This document shows positions 1 through 6,079 of a stretch of 8,694 nt of DNA, in pieces. Made by a program: the position numbers and the translations under genes. The stretch's first letter is position 1; every line of letters starts with the position of its first letter. The DNA comes from Zymomonas sp. Its GTDB lineage: Bacteria > Pseudomonadota > Alphaproteobacteria > Sphingomonadales > Sphingomonadaceae. The notes below the pieces were generated by a model. The model was not told where the DNA came from. It saw nothing but the letters and a program-made list of their open reading frames with translations, and searched no databases. The stretch spans positions 1-8,694 of the forward strand of contig JAIYAJ010000481.1 of NCBI GenBank assembly GCA_027489105.1, read 5' to 3'.

Positions 1-1499
1 CGGACCGCAGCACCGCCGCGATTCTCGCCGGGGCCGGCTGTGTCGGCGACAGATTCCTTGCGCATCACGACGACCGGCACGTCGGACTCGACCGCCTCGG
101 TCGCGGGGTCAAGATTGTTGCTGACGTGGAAGACGGTGTAGCTGTCGCCGTCGCCCGCCTTGGTCCCGCCCCAGGGACCATGTTCGCCGCCGCAATTGCC
201 GACCGTCAGCCAGGGCTGGCCCGACTTGGTCAGCCCGCTGCCATTGTGCAGCATCAGCGAGCCATAATCGCCGCCGATCGCATCCTCGCCCAGCACCGGC
301 GCGAGCGCCTTGTAGATGGCGAGCAGCACCGTGATCGAGGCTTCCCAATACATGAATATCGGCCCGCCGGGCGGGGTCGCGCTGCAGAAAGTGCCGGGCG
401 GAATGACGACGTCGATGTTGCGGAAACAGCCCGACGACAGCGGACTCTGCTGCTCGATCAGCATCTTGAGCGCGACGCCGGCGGCCGCCTTTACGTCGAG
501 CGGACCGCAATTGATGCTGGCGCGCGCCTGCGGCGAGGTGCCGGTGAAATCCAGCTCGATAGTGTCGCCATATTTGGTCAGCTTGAGCTTCAGCCGATAA
601 TCGCGGCTGTCGTCGACGCCGTCGGCATCGATGCCGTCCTCGGCCTCATAGACACCGTCGGGAATCTTGGTGCGGATCGCCTCACGCATCGAATCCGCCG
701 ACACGTCGCAGCTGTAGCGGATCGCGCCGAGATAGGCGTCGATCCCATAGCGCTCGATGCTTTCGAGCAGCAGCCGTTCGCCGAGCAGCAGGCTCTGATA
801 GAGCGAGCGGATGTCGGGCAGCAGCAGCTCGCCATAGCGGGCATTGTCGAAGATGAAGTTGAACGCCGAGCGCACCGGCTTGTCGTCGCGGTAGAGCAGC
901 GTCGGCGAGATCACGAGCCCGTTTTCATAGACATTCTTCTTGTTGCCGCTGAACCCACCCGCAACGACACCGCCCATGTCGAGCTGGTGCGCGCGGATCG
1001 TGACGAACGCCACCGCCTTGCCCCGGTAGAAGACCGGGCGAATGAAGCTGACGTCGTTGACGTGAAGCCCGGTGCGATAGGGATCATTGGCGATGATCAC
1101 GTCGCCCGCGCGGAGATTTTCGGGGCCGAATTCCTCGATCGTGTTGCGGATGCCCTCGGGCATGGTGAACATGAAGATCGACAGGCTGTCCGATCCGGTG
1201 CTCATCGGATAGTTCATGTCGCGCGGTCCGGAGATGGTCGCGGCGAAATCATACCAGTCGCGCAGGATCATCGAGAAGGCGGTGGTGAGCAGCACCGTGC
1301 TCATATGCTTGACCACATAGCGCATGCGGCTGGCGAGGATCGACGCGGTGAAGCGGTCGGTCTTGTAGCGCGCGAGGAACTGCTCGTCGGTCAGCGCGCG
1401 CAGCGGCAGATCGTCGAACGACAGCGCGGCCGGCGTCTGCGCCGATGACGGGTCCAAATCCCTGGGCGCCGCGAGGGTATCCGTGATGGAAGAAGCCAT
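1..1499 (-). CDS. HyuB-type subunit (hydantoinase B / acetone carboxylase alpha-like), C-terminus cut by window edge
   Basis: I translated 499 codons by hand from ATG at 1499 to the left edge; there is no stop, so the gene continues outside the window. Family features are a GDVIIANDPYRTGLHVND stretch at about residues 132-149, RAHQLDMGG at 169-177, TPPGGP near 375-380, CGGEHGPWGGTK near 436-447, and GPGENRGG close to the edge, which is the usual C-terminal GxGxxRGG of HyuB proteins. His146, Asp149 and His171 sit where the HxxD...H metal ligands of this superfamily lie, so the metal site looks intact. Known members pair with HyuA and use ATP to carboxylate ketones or open hydantoin/oxoproline rings in the cytoplasm. 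The start is supported by AAGGA 7 nt upstream, and hyuA ends 44 nt upstream. Sequence alone does not separate a carboxylase from a hydantoinase. The family call is firm; the substrate is unknown. Confidence 0.93.
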   Translation of the reverse strand, partial: MASSITDTLAAPRDLDPSSAQTPAALSFDDLPLRALTDEQFLARYKTDRFTASILASRMRYVVKHMSTVLLTTAFSMILRDWYDFAATISGPRDMNYPMSTGSDSLSIFMFTMPEGIRNTIEEFGPENLRAGDVIIANDPYRTGLHVNDVSFIRPVFYRGKAVAFVTIRAHQLDMGGVVAGGFSGNKKNVYENGLVISPTLLYRDDKPVRSAFNFIFDNARYGELLLPDIRSLYQSLLLGERLLLESIERYGIDAYLGAIRYSCDVSADSMREAIRTKIPDGVYEAEDGIDADGVDDSRDYRLKLKLTKYGDTIELDFTGTSPQARASINCGPLDVKAAAGVALKMLIEQQSPLSSGCFRNIDVVIPPGTFCSATPPGGPIFMYWEASITVLLAIYKALAPVLGEDAIGGDYGSLMLHNGSGLTKSGQPWLTVGNCGGEHGPWGGTKAGDGDSYTVFHVSNNLDPATEAVESDVPVVVMRKESVADTAGPGENRGGAAV

Positions 1500-1543
1500 G
1501 CTGTTGTCCTTCGATGGAAGCGCTGCGGATGATCGGTCTTCGC

Positions 1544-3580
1544 TCAGTCTCTCTCGATGCGGCTGATGTGCAGTTCGCCATATTCGCCGACCACCAGTCT
1601 CTGTCCGGGCAGCATGAAGGTCGTCGACGATTCCTCGCGAATGATCGCCGGCCCGATGATCTCATCCCCGAAGCAGAGCTCCGCCCGCTGATATTCGCCG
1701 GCAGGGATCGGATGGCTGTCCAGATAGTGGAGCTCGATCGTGCGGCCGGGGGTCGGCTGCCCGCTCTCGCGCCGGGCGAGCTTCGGATAATCGACCTTGG
1801 CGGTGGGGACGAGCGTCTCGATCCGATAGGTGACGCCCTGCACCGGCAGCCCGGGGAAGCGATTGCCCGAGCGCATCTCATAGGTGTCGTGGAAATTGGA
1901 GATCATCGTCTCGATCGTCTCGGCGGTGATCGCGCCGGGCGGAATCGGGATGAACGGGGTTTCCCAGCTCTGCCCGAGCAGACGCCCGTCGAAGGCGCGG
2001 ACGAACACGGGATCGGGATGCCGGTCCTTGAACCGCTCGCGCATCTGCGCCTCCATCTCGGCATAGACCCGCTCGATCTCCTCGGCCGCGTCGGGCGTGA
2101 GCACGGTGTAGGCGCTGCGGCTGTCGCTATAGGTCTGCTCCGAACTGACCAGGCCGAGCGCCGAGAAAAGTCCCGGATGGGGCGGAACGATCACCTCGGC
2201 GGCGTTGACCCGGTCGAGCACCGCCGGCAGCAGCATCGGCCCGGCCGCGCCGAAGGCGACGATGCTGTAATCGCGGGGGTCGATGCCGTGCTGGATGGCG
2301 ACGTTGGTCAGCCCCTCGGCGATGTTGTTGATGCCGACATAGAAGGCGTAGCGGATGCGATCGTTGAGCGACAGGGTCGTGTCGAGCGCCTCGAACGCCT
2401 TGAGCGACAGAGCCTTGTCGAGCTGCATCCGCCCACCCGCGAACTTGTCCGGATCGATGATCCCCATCAGCAGGCAGGTATCGGTCGCCGCCGGCTGCTG
2501 GCCGCCCTTGCCATAGCAGGCCGGCCCCGGATCGGCGCCCGCGCTGCCGGGCCCGACCAGAAGCTCGCCGGCCGGGCTGATCGTGACCAGGCTGCCGCCG
2601 CCGGCGCCGATGCTCGACACCTCGACCGACAGCGCATTGACGATCAGGTCATGTTCGAGCTCGAAGGTGGTGTTCACATAGGGCCGGAAATCGCTGACCA
2701 GACTGATGTCGCATGAGGTGCCGCCAATGTCCGCGCACAGCAGGTTGCTGGTGCCGATGAGCTTGCCGAAATGCGCGCTGGCGATGGTGCCGGCGGCGGG
2801 GCCCGCGAAGACGATCTCGAACGGCCGCTGCATCGCGACGTCGGCCGCCACCAGCTGCGCCGCGCAATTGGCATAGTTGAGCTCGCCCTTGAAGCCGAGG
2901 TCGCGCAGCCCGTCGTTCAGGCGGACGGTATAGTCGCCGTAGATCAGCTGCATGAACACGTCGATCACGGTGGTCGACGCGCGCGCATATTCCTTGGCCA
3001 GCGGGGAAACCTGGCTCGACACCGAACAGGGAATGTCGCCCAGCTCCTCGCGCACGATCTCCTTGAGCCGCAGCTCATGCTGGGGATTCACATAGGAATT
3101 GAGCAGGCAGATCGCGACCGCCGTGACCTCGCACTGGCGCAGCACCGCCAGCTGTTCGCGCGCCTGCGCTTCGTCGAGCGGGATCAGCACCGAACCATCG
3201 GCGGTGATGCGCTCGGTGATCCCCCGACGCAGATAGCGCGGCACCAGCGGCTTGGCGGCATCGCCGAACGGGCGGCGCCAATGCGGGTTGGTGAGGTCGG
3301 CCGTAGGCCGCCAGGTGCGTCCCGCGTCCAATATGTCGCGATGCCCTTCGGTCGCAAGGAAGCCGATCTTCGGCAGGCGGCGGGTGATGATGGCGTTCAG
3401 CCCGTGCGTGCTCGCATGGCTGAAGATGTCGGCATGTTCGACGCCCATTTCCCGCGCGCCGGCGAGCACCCCCAGCTCCGTGTTGCGGACGTCGGTCGAC
3501 ACCTTCACGGTCCGGATGTCGCCATCCCTGATCGCCACGACGTCCGTGAACGTGCCGCCCACATCAACACCGATCAACAT
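1544..3580 (-). CDS. HyuA-type ATP-binding subunit (hydantoinase A / acetone carboxylase beta-like)
   Basis: This 678-aa protein is full length for HyuA-type subunits. In 678-aa numbering, the N-terminal Hydant_A_N domain opens with a phosphate motif GVDVGGTFTD (about 4-13). The central hydantoinase_A domain carries FAGPAAG (258-264), a second phosphate motif ADIGGTSCD (283-291), SSIGAGGGSLV (322-332), GPGSAGADPGPACYGKGG (343-360) and AFGAAGPM (442-449). The C-terminal part resembles the usual ACX-like domain. It should bind and hydrolyse ATP to activate a ketone, amide or bicarbonate for the HyuB partner. Two ATGs lie 6 nt apart at 3586 and 3580. I chose 3580 because GGAGG ends at 3587, abutting the first ATG but 6 nt from the second. 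The motif that is usually SNGG or SDGG before the central domain reads NYANCAAQ here, which marks a divergent subfamily. It lies 49 nt after the small gene and 44 nt before hyuB. Confidence 0.95.
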   Translation of the reverse strand: MLIGVDVGGTFTDVVAIRDGDIRTVKVSTDVRNTELGVLAGAREMGVEHADIFSHASTHGLNAIITRRLPKIGFLATEGHRDILDAGRTWRPTADLTNPHWRRPFGDAAKPLVPRYLRRGITERITADGSVLIPLDEAQAREQLAVLRQCEVTAVAICLLNSYVNPQHELRLKEIVREELGDIPCSVSSQVSPLAKEYARASTTVIDVFMQLIYGDYTVRLNDGLRDLGFKGELNYANCAAQLVAADVAMQRPFEIVFAGPAAGTIASAHFGKLIGTSNLLCADIGGTSCDISLVSDFRPYVNTTFELEHDLIVNALSVEVSSIGAGGGSLVTISPAGELLVGPGSAGADPGPACYGKGGQQPAATDTCLLMGIIDPDKFAGGRMQLDKALSLKAFEALDTTLSLNDRIRYAFYVGINNIAEGLTNVAIQHGIDPRDYSIVAFGAAGPMLLPAVLDRVNAAEVIVPPHPGLFSALGLVSSEQTYSDSRSAYTVLTPDAAEEIERVYAEMEAQMRERFKDRHPDPVFVRAFDGRLLGQSWETPFIPIPPGAITAETIETMISNFHDTYEMRSGNRFPGLPVQGVTYRIETLVPTAKVDYPKLARRESGQPTPGRTIELHYLDSHPIPAGEYQRAELCFGDEIIGPAIIREESSTTFMLPGQRLVVGEYGELHISRIERD

Positions 3581-3586
3581 ATGCAT

Positions 3587-3594
3587 CCTCCCCC
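3587..3594 (-). promoter_or_regulatory. Strong Shine-Dalgarno of the hyuA-type gene
   Basis: GGGGGAGG on the minus strand directly abuts the ATG at 3586 and is 6 nt from the in-frame ATG at 3580. The spacing favours 3580 as the real start, giving a protein that begins MLIGVDVGG, the usual form for the family. Confidence 0.7.
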
Positions 3595-3629
3595 GGAAGA
3601 GCGGCCCCTTGCGGGCTCGCCTCCTGTCG

Positions 3630-3896
3630 TCAGTCGAAGTCCAGGCCGTCGGACAGCAATGTAATGGGCCCCAGCAGGCGCCAGGGTTTCCGGCTCACCG
3701 TGGCAAGCGTGCGCTGATGCTTGACGACGATGAACCAGCCGCCCTCGCCCAGCACCGGATATTCGCGAAAATCCTCGGCCGTGGATCCGGGAAAATCGGC
3801 TTCCAGGTCGACGCCCAGCTCTTCCAGATAGGCCCGGCTGACAGGCCGCTTGCCGGCGTCCGGACGCAGGAATTCAGCATAATCGTCCCGCTTCAT
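3630..3896 (-). CDS. Small protein of unknown function leading the hyuAB-type operon
   Basis: I do not recognise this 88-aa soluble protein. It begins MKRDDYAEFLRPDAGKRP, is rich in charged residues in its N-terminal half (about 1-50), and then has a hydrophobic, aromatic stretch around GGWFIVVKHQRTLATV (51-67). It ends acidic (GLDFD). It has no cysteine, signal peptide or membrane segment. An upstream ATG at 3971 is in frame, but the start at 3896 has GGAGG 6 nt upstream and drops a low-complexity Arg/Pro-rich extension, so I take 3896. The gene is the first of a minus-strand operon, 49 nt before hyuA. Acetone carboxylase has a small gamma subunit, but as I remember that family it carries Cys pairs, absent here, so I do not call it gamma. 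By position it may be an accessory or third subunit of the HyuAB complex; this is inference only. Confidence 0.8.
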   Translation of the reverse strand: MKRDDYAEFLRPDAGKRPVSRAYLEELGVDLEADFPGSTAEDFREYPVLGEGGWFIVVKHQRTLATVSRKPWRLLGPITLLSDGLDFD

Positions 3897-3902
3897 CGCG
3901 CG

Positions 3903-3907
3903 CCTCC
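3903..3907 (-). promoter_or_regulatory. Shine-Dalgarno that fixes the start of the 88-aa gene
   Basis: GGAGG (part of AGAGGAGG) on the minus strand, 6 nt before the ATG at 3896. The longer in-frame start at 3971 lacks a comparable site, so this decides the shorter protein. Confidence 0.7.
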
Positions 3908-4105
3908 TCTCCCGCCTTGGTGGCGACGCCTTGTCCGGCGCACCGGGACTATGCGGCGTTGCCAGCCACACGAAAAGCCGAAACTCGGAACATCAGCTGT
4001 GCAAGATTTGCAAAGATGAGACTTGTGCTGCCGCGCAGACCGGAATCCCGAACGAGGACAAGCGAGTCCTGACCACGCCCTTGGGCTCCAGTCCCGACTT
4101 GATCT

Positions 4106-4141
4106 GTGGGGCACAATCGGCACCATCGCATTGTGCGCCAC
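4106..4141. promoter_or_regulatory. Inverted repeat, 12-bp arms, candidate operator or leader hairpin
   Basis: The left arm GTGGGGCACAAT (4106-4117) and right arm ATTGTGCGCCAC (4130-4141) are reverse complements at 11 of 12 positions, with a 12-bp spacer. The repeat ends 27 nt before the chosen GTG start of the quinone reductase and lies inside the divergent promoter region. A dimeric regulator binding across two helical turns, or an RNA hairpin in the reductase leader, would both fit. No regulator gene is present in the window. Confidence 0.6.
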
Positions 4142-4168
4142 GTTGCGCAGCAAAATGGGGCTCCAACC

Positions 4169-4999
4169 GTGTCGACCACCACCAATCAGCGCTTGCCGGG
4201 GCCAGCGGGGCCGAAGCGCTATCACATCGTCTTCGCCCATCCCGAGCCCAGGTCGCTGAACGGCTTTCTGCGGGATCGCGCGATCGCCGGCCTGCGCGAG
4301 CGCGGGCATGTCGTCACACAGTCGGATCTCTATGCGATGCGGTTCAAGGCGACTGCGGACGCGGAGGATTTTCCTGAGCGCGACTTCAGCGCGGCGCGGC
4401 TGATCTACCATCGCGAATCCGGCATGGCTCAGGCGCATGGGGAGCAGCGGGACGATATCACCACCGAACAGGCCCGGCTGCTCGCCGCCGACGCGATCAT
4501 ATTGCAGTTTCCGCTGTGGTGGTTCTCGATGCCCGCGATCCTGAAAGGCTGGGTCGACCGGGTGTTCGCCACCGGCTTCGCGATCGGGGTGCCCAAGGAC
4601 GGCACCGGCCAATGGCTGCGCTATGGCGAAGGCCTGCTCGCGGGCCGGCGCGCGATGCTGGCGGTGACCACCGGTGGCCGCGAAGCGCAATTCGGCGCGC
4701 GCGGCATTCACGGGCCGATCGACGACCTGCTGTTTCCGATCAACCACGGCATCCTGCATTATGTCGGGCTCGAGGCGGTAGCCCCGTGGGTGGCGTATCA
4801 GACGACGCGGCTGACGGCGGAGGCGGCCGACGATCTCGCCACCGACTATCTCGCGCGGCTGCTGTCGATCTTCGACACGCCCCCGATCGGCTATCGCAGC
4901 GAGAATGGCGGCGACTATGACGACCGCCAGCTGCTGCGGCCGGACATTGTCACCGGCGCGGGCTTCGCGGCGCACATCGGCCGGACAGACGAAAGCTAG
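4169..4999 (+). CDS. NAD(P)H:quinone oxidoreductase, flavodoxin-2 (NQO1/MdaB-like) family
   Basis: This 276-aa flavodoxin-fold protein is close to the length of NQO1-type enzymes. Features: beta-1 and phosphate-loop region KRYHIVFAHPEPRSLNG (16-32), DLYAMRF (53-59), the family signature around FPLWWFSMPAILKGWVDRVF (114-133) that shapes the flavin/quinone pocket, and a VTTGG turn (166-170). It should use a bound flavin to reduce quinones or related electrophiles by two electrons with NAD(P)H in the cytosol; the substrate is unknown. I chose GTG at 4169, which leaves about 15 residues before the domain. The upstream in-frame GTG at 4106 coincides with the inverted repeat and would add a tail unlike the family. 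The ribosome site is weak (GGGG at 4157-4160). The gene is divergent from the hyu-type operon and convergent with the crotonase gene, 4 nt away. Confidence 0.9.
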   Translation: MSTTTNQRLPGPAGPKRYHIVFAHPEPRSLNGFLRDRAIAGLRERGHVVTQSDLYAMRFKATADAEDFPERDFSAARLIYHRESGMAQAHGEQRDDITTEQARLLAADAIILQFPLWWFSMPAILKGWVDRVFATGFAIGVPKDGTGQWLRYGEGLLAGRRAMLAVTTGGREAQFGARGIHGPIDDLLFPINHGILHYVGLEAVAPWVAYQTTRLTAEAADDLATDYLARLLSIFDTPPIGYRSENGGDYDDRQLLRPDIVTGAGFAAHIGRTDES

Positions 5000-5003
5000 C
5001 CAA

Positions 5004-5765
5004 TCACCCGCCCGACAGGAACGAGCGCAGGATCGCAAGCGTCTCCGGATTTTCGGCGCGCCGCGCGATCATCTCGCCCTCGACATCGAGCTGCGCTTCG
5101 AAACTCCGTCCGGCCCCTTCGCGCATCAATCGCTTGAGCGTCCCGAGCACCCCCGCCGGCATGGCACGCAGGACCGCGAGCATCGCCTCGACCTCTTCGT
5201 CGAGCTCCGCATCCTCGACGACCTTGGTGACCAGACCCAGCCGCAAGGCTTCCTCCGATCCGATCGTCGGGTTGAGCGCCATGATGCGGAAGGCCTGGGT
5301 GGCGCCGACCAGCCGGGGAAGGAGCCAGCTGAGCCCGCCATCGGGGCTAAGGCCCGAGCGCGTATAGCCGCTGTTGAACTTGCCCGACCGCCCCGCGACG
5401 ATCAGGTCGCCGGCCAGCGCGATACTCATGCCCCCACCCGCCGCCATGCCGTGCAACGCGACCACGACCGGAACCGGCGCATGATGCAGATGGCGGATGC
5501 CGACATGGAACAGGTCGGTCATCTCCTGGACATGATCCCGCACCGTATCGACATGGGCCAGCATGTCGGCGAGATCGCCGCCGACCGAGAAGAAGCGGCC
5601 CTTGGCGGACAGCAGGATCGCCTTCACATCGGGATCGGTGACGGCCTGCCGCGTGACGCGCGCGAAGGCGCGACAGAAGTCGAGGGTGACGGCGTTGCGG
5701 CCTGCCGCATCCTCGAAGCGGATTCGGGCAATCCCCCGGTCGAGGGTCAGGTGAACGCCGCTCAT
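5004..5765 (-). CDS. Enoyl-CoA hydratase/isomerase (crotonase) family protein, isomerase-like active site
   Basis: This 253-aa protein has the normal length of a single-domain crotonase. GRFFSVGGDL (56-65) supplies the first oxyanion-hole element, and GMAAGGGMSIALAGD (106-120) the second. SGLSPDGGLSWLLPRLVG (137-154) resembles PaaG-type isomerases (GLxPDxGxxxxLPxxxG), with Asp142 as the candidate acid/base. By eye, the two glutamates of classical hydratases fall on non-acidic residues here (around 131-133 and Arg160), so double-bond isomerisation or another crotonase chemistry is more likely than water addition. It should act on a CoA thioester in the cytosol. The start overlaps the preceding gene by 4 nt (ATGA), with GGGAG 7 nt upstream, so translation is coupled. 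It is the last gene of the right-hand operon. The family is certain; the reaction is inferred. Confidence 0.93.
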   Translation of the reverse strand: MSGVHLTLDRGIARIRFEDAAGRNAVTLDFCRAFARVTRQAVTDPDVKAILLSAKGRFFSVGGDLADMLAHVDTVRDHVQEMTDLFHVGIRHLHHAPVPVVVALHGMAAGGGMSIALAGDLIVAGRSGKFNSGYTRSGLSPDGGLSWLLPRLVGATQAFRIMALNPTIGSEEALRLGLVTKVVEDAELDEEVEAMLAVLRAMPAGVLGTLKRLMREGAGRSFEAQLDVEGEMIARRAENPETLAILRSFLSGG

Positions 5766-6079
5766 GCCGTCTCTCCCATATGGCCGGGTTTGGTCACCCG
5801 CACGGCCGCGCGCGCCTCATCCAGCAGCTGATCGAGCAGTGCATCCCAGTCGCCGTCGCGGCGCCCCGCGCGAATGTCGGCACAGAGCTCTGCTGCCCCG
5901 TCCCGGCGCGCGTGCCCATGCGCGATCTCGCGCTCGCAAATGCCGAGCAGATAGGAAGCGACCTGTGCCTTGTAGCGATCCTCGGCCGTCAGCTGCGGCT
6001 CGCAGTCCTTGAGGAAGGCCTGCACCGTGCGCAGGATGTCGCCCATGTCCGGCGATTGGGGCCGCAATGCGTCAGTCAT
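5762..6079 (-). CDS. Small DUF6285-like protein, probable partner of the APH-fold kinase
   Basis: This 105-aa soluble, mostly helical protein has its core at DILRTVQAFLKDCEPQL (about 14-30), followed by YKAQVASYLLGICEREI (36-52). That pattern (helix with an L..V..FL face, then A..L.I..RE) is how I remember DUF6285 proteins, which sit next to ACAD10/11-type phosphotransferases; I could not check this by search. The gene overlaps the kinase gene by 8 nt upstream and the crotonase gene by 4 nt downstream, so the three are translationally coupled. In Pseudomonas putida the kinase LvaA needs a small partner, LvaB, encoded beside it to phosphorylate 4-hydroxyvaleryl-CoA. The layout here matches, and I infer a similar partner role. 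No catalytic motif is visible. The upstream ribosome site is weak, as expected for a coupled gene. Confidence 0.82.
   Translation of the reverse strand: MTDALRPQSPDMGDILRTVQAFLKDCEPQLTAEDRYKAQVASYLLGICEREIAHGHARRDGAAELCADIRAGRRDGDWDALLDQLLDEARAAVRVTKPGHMGETA

Larger units (their letters stand above)
3897..4168. promoter_or_regulatory. Divergent intergenic region between the hyu-type operon and the quinone reductase gene
   Basis: This 272-bp region is the only sizeable non-coding stretch and must hold the promoters of both divergent units. I find no convincing consensus -35/-10 pair on either strand. Visible structure: the long inverted repeat at 4106-4141 (listed separately); a small TTGC-gca-GCAA repeat at 4143-4153; a 5-bp AGGAC/GTCCT hairpin at 4055-4070; a TTTGCAAA palindrome at 4007-4014; and a GTCCGG/CCGGGAC hairpin with a one-base bulge at 3933-3949, in the leader of the 88-aa gene. 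Only the first stands out from chance. Confidence 0.6.

Noticed and set aside
126..1448. 440-codon plus-strand open frame opposite the HyuB-type gene
   Set aside because: It is a shadow frame: Arg/Ala/Glu-rich low-complexity translation, no family motif, and the minus strand encodes a clear HyuB protein.
1514..2716. 400-codon plus-strand open frame opposite hyuA
   Set aside because: GC-rich antisense shadow without recognisable motifs; the HyuA protein on the other strand is unmistakable.
3600..3625. Possible terminator hairpin between the 88-aa gene and hyuA
   Set aside because: Only a GGCCC/GGGCT stem of about 5 bp including a G-U pair and no U tract; not convincing.
2771..3664. 297-codon plus-strand open frame opposite the start of hyuA
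   Set aside because: Antisense shadow rich in Arg, Asp and His; no motif or credible start.
3949..4004. Sigma-70-like promoter for the hyu-type operon (TTGCAC at 3999-4004 on the minus strand)
   Set aside because: The -35-like hexamer has no acceptable -10 at 16-18 nt; the match is no better than chance.
3893..5038. 381-codon minus-strand open frame opposite the quinone reductase
   Set aside because: It runs through the intergenic region and antisense to a clear flavodoxin-fold protein; the composition is typical of shadow frames.
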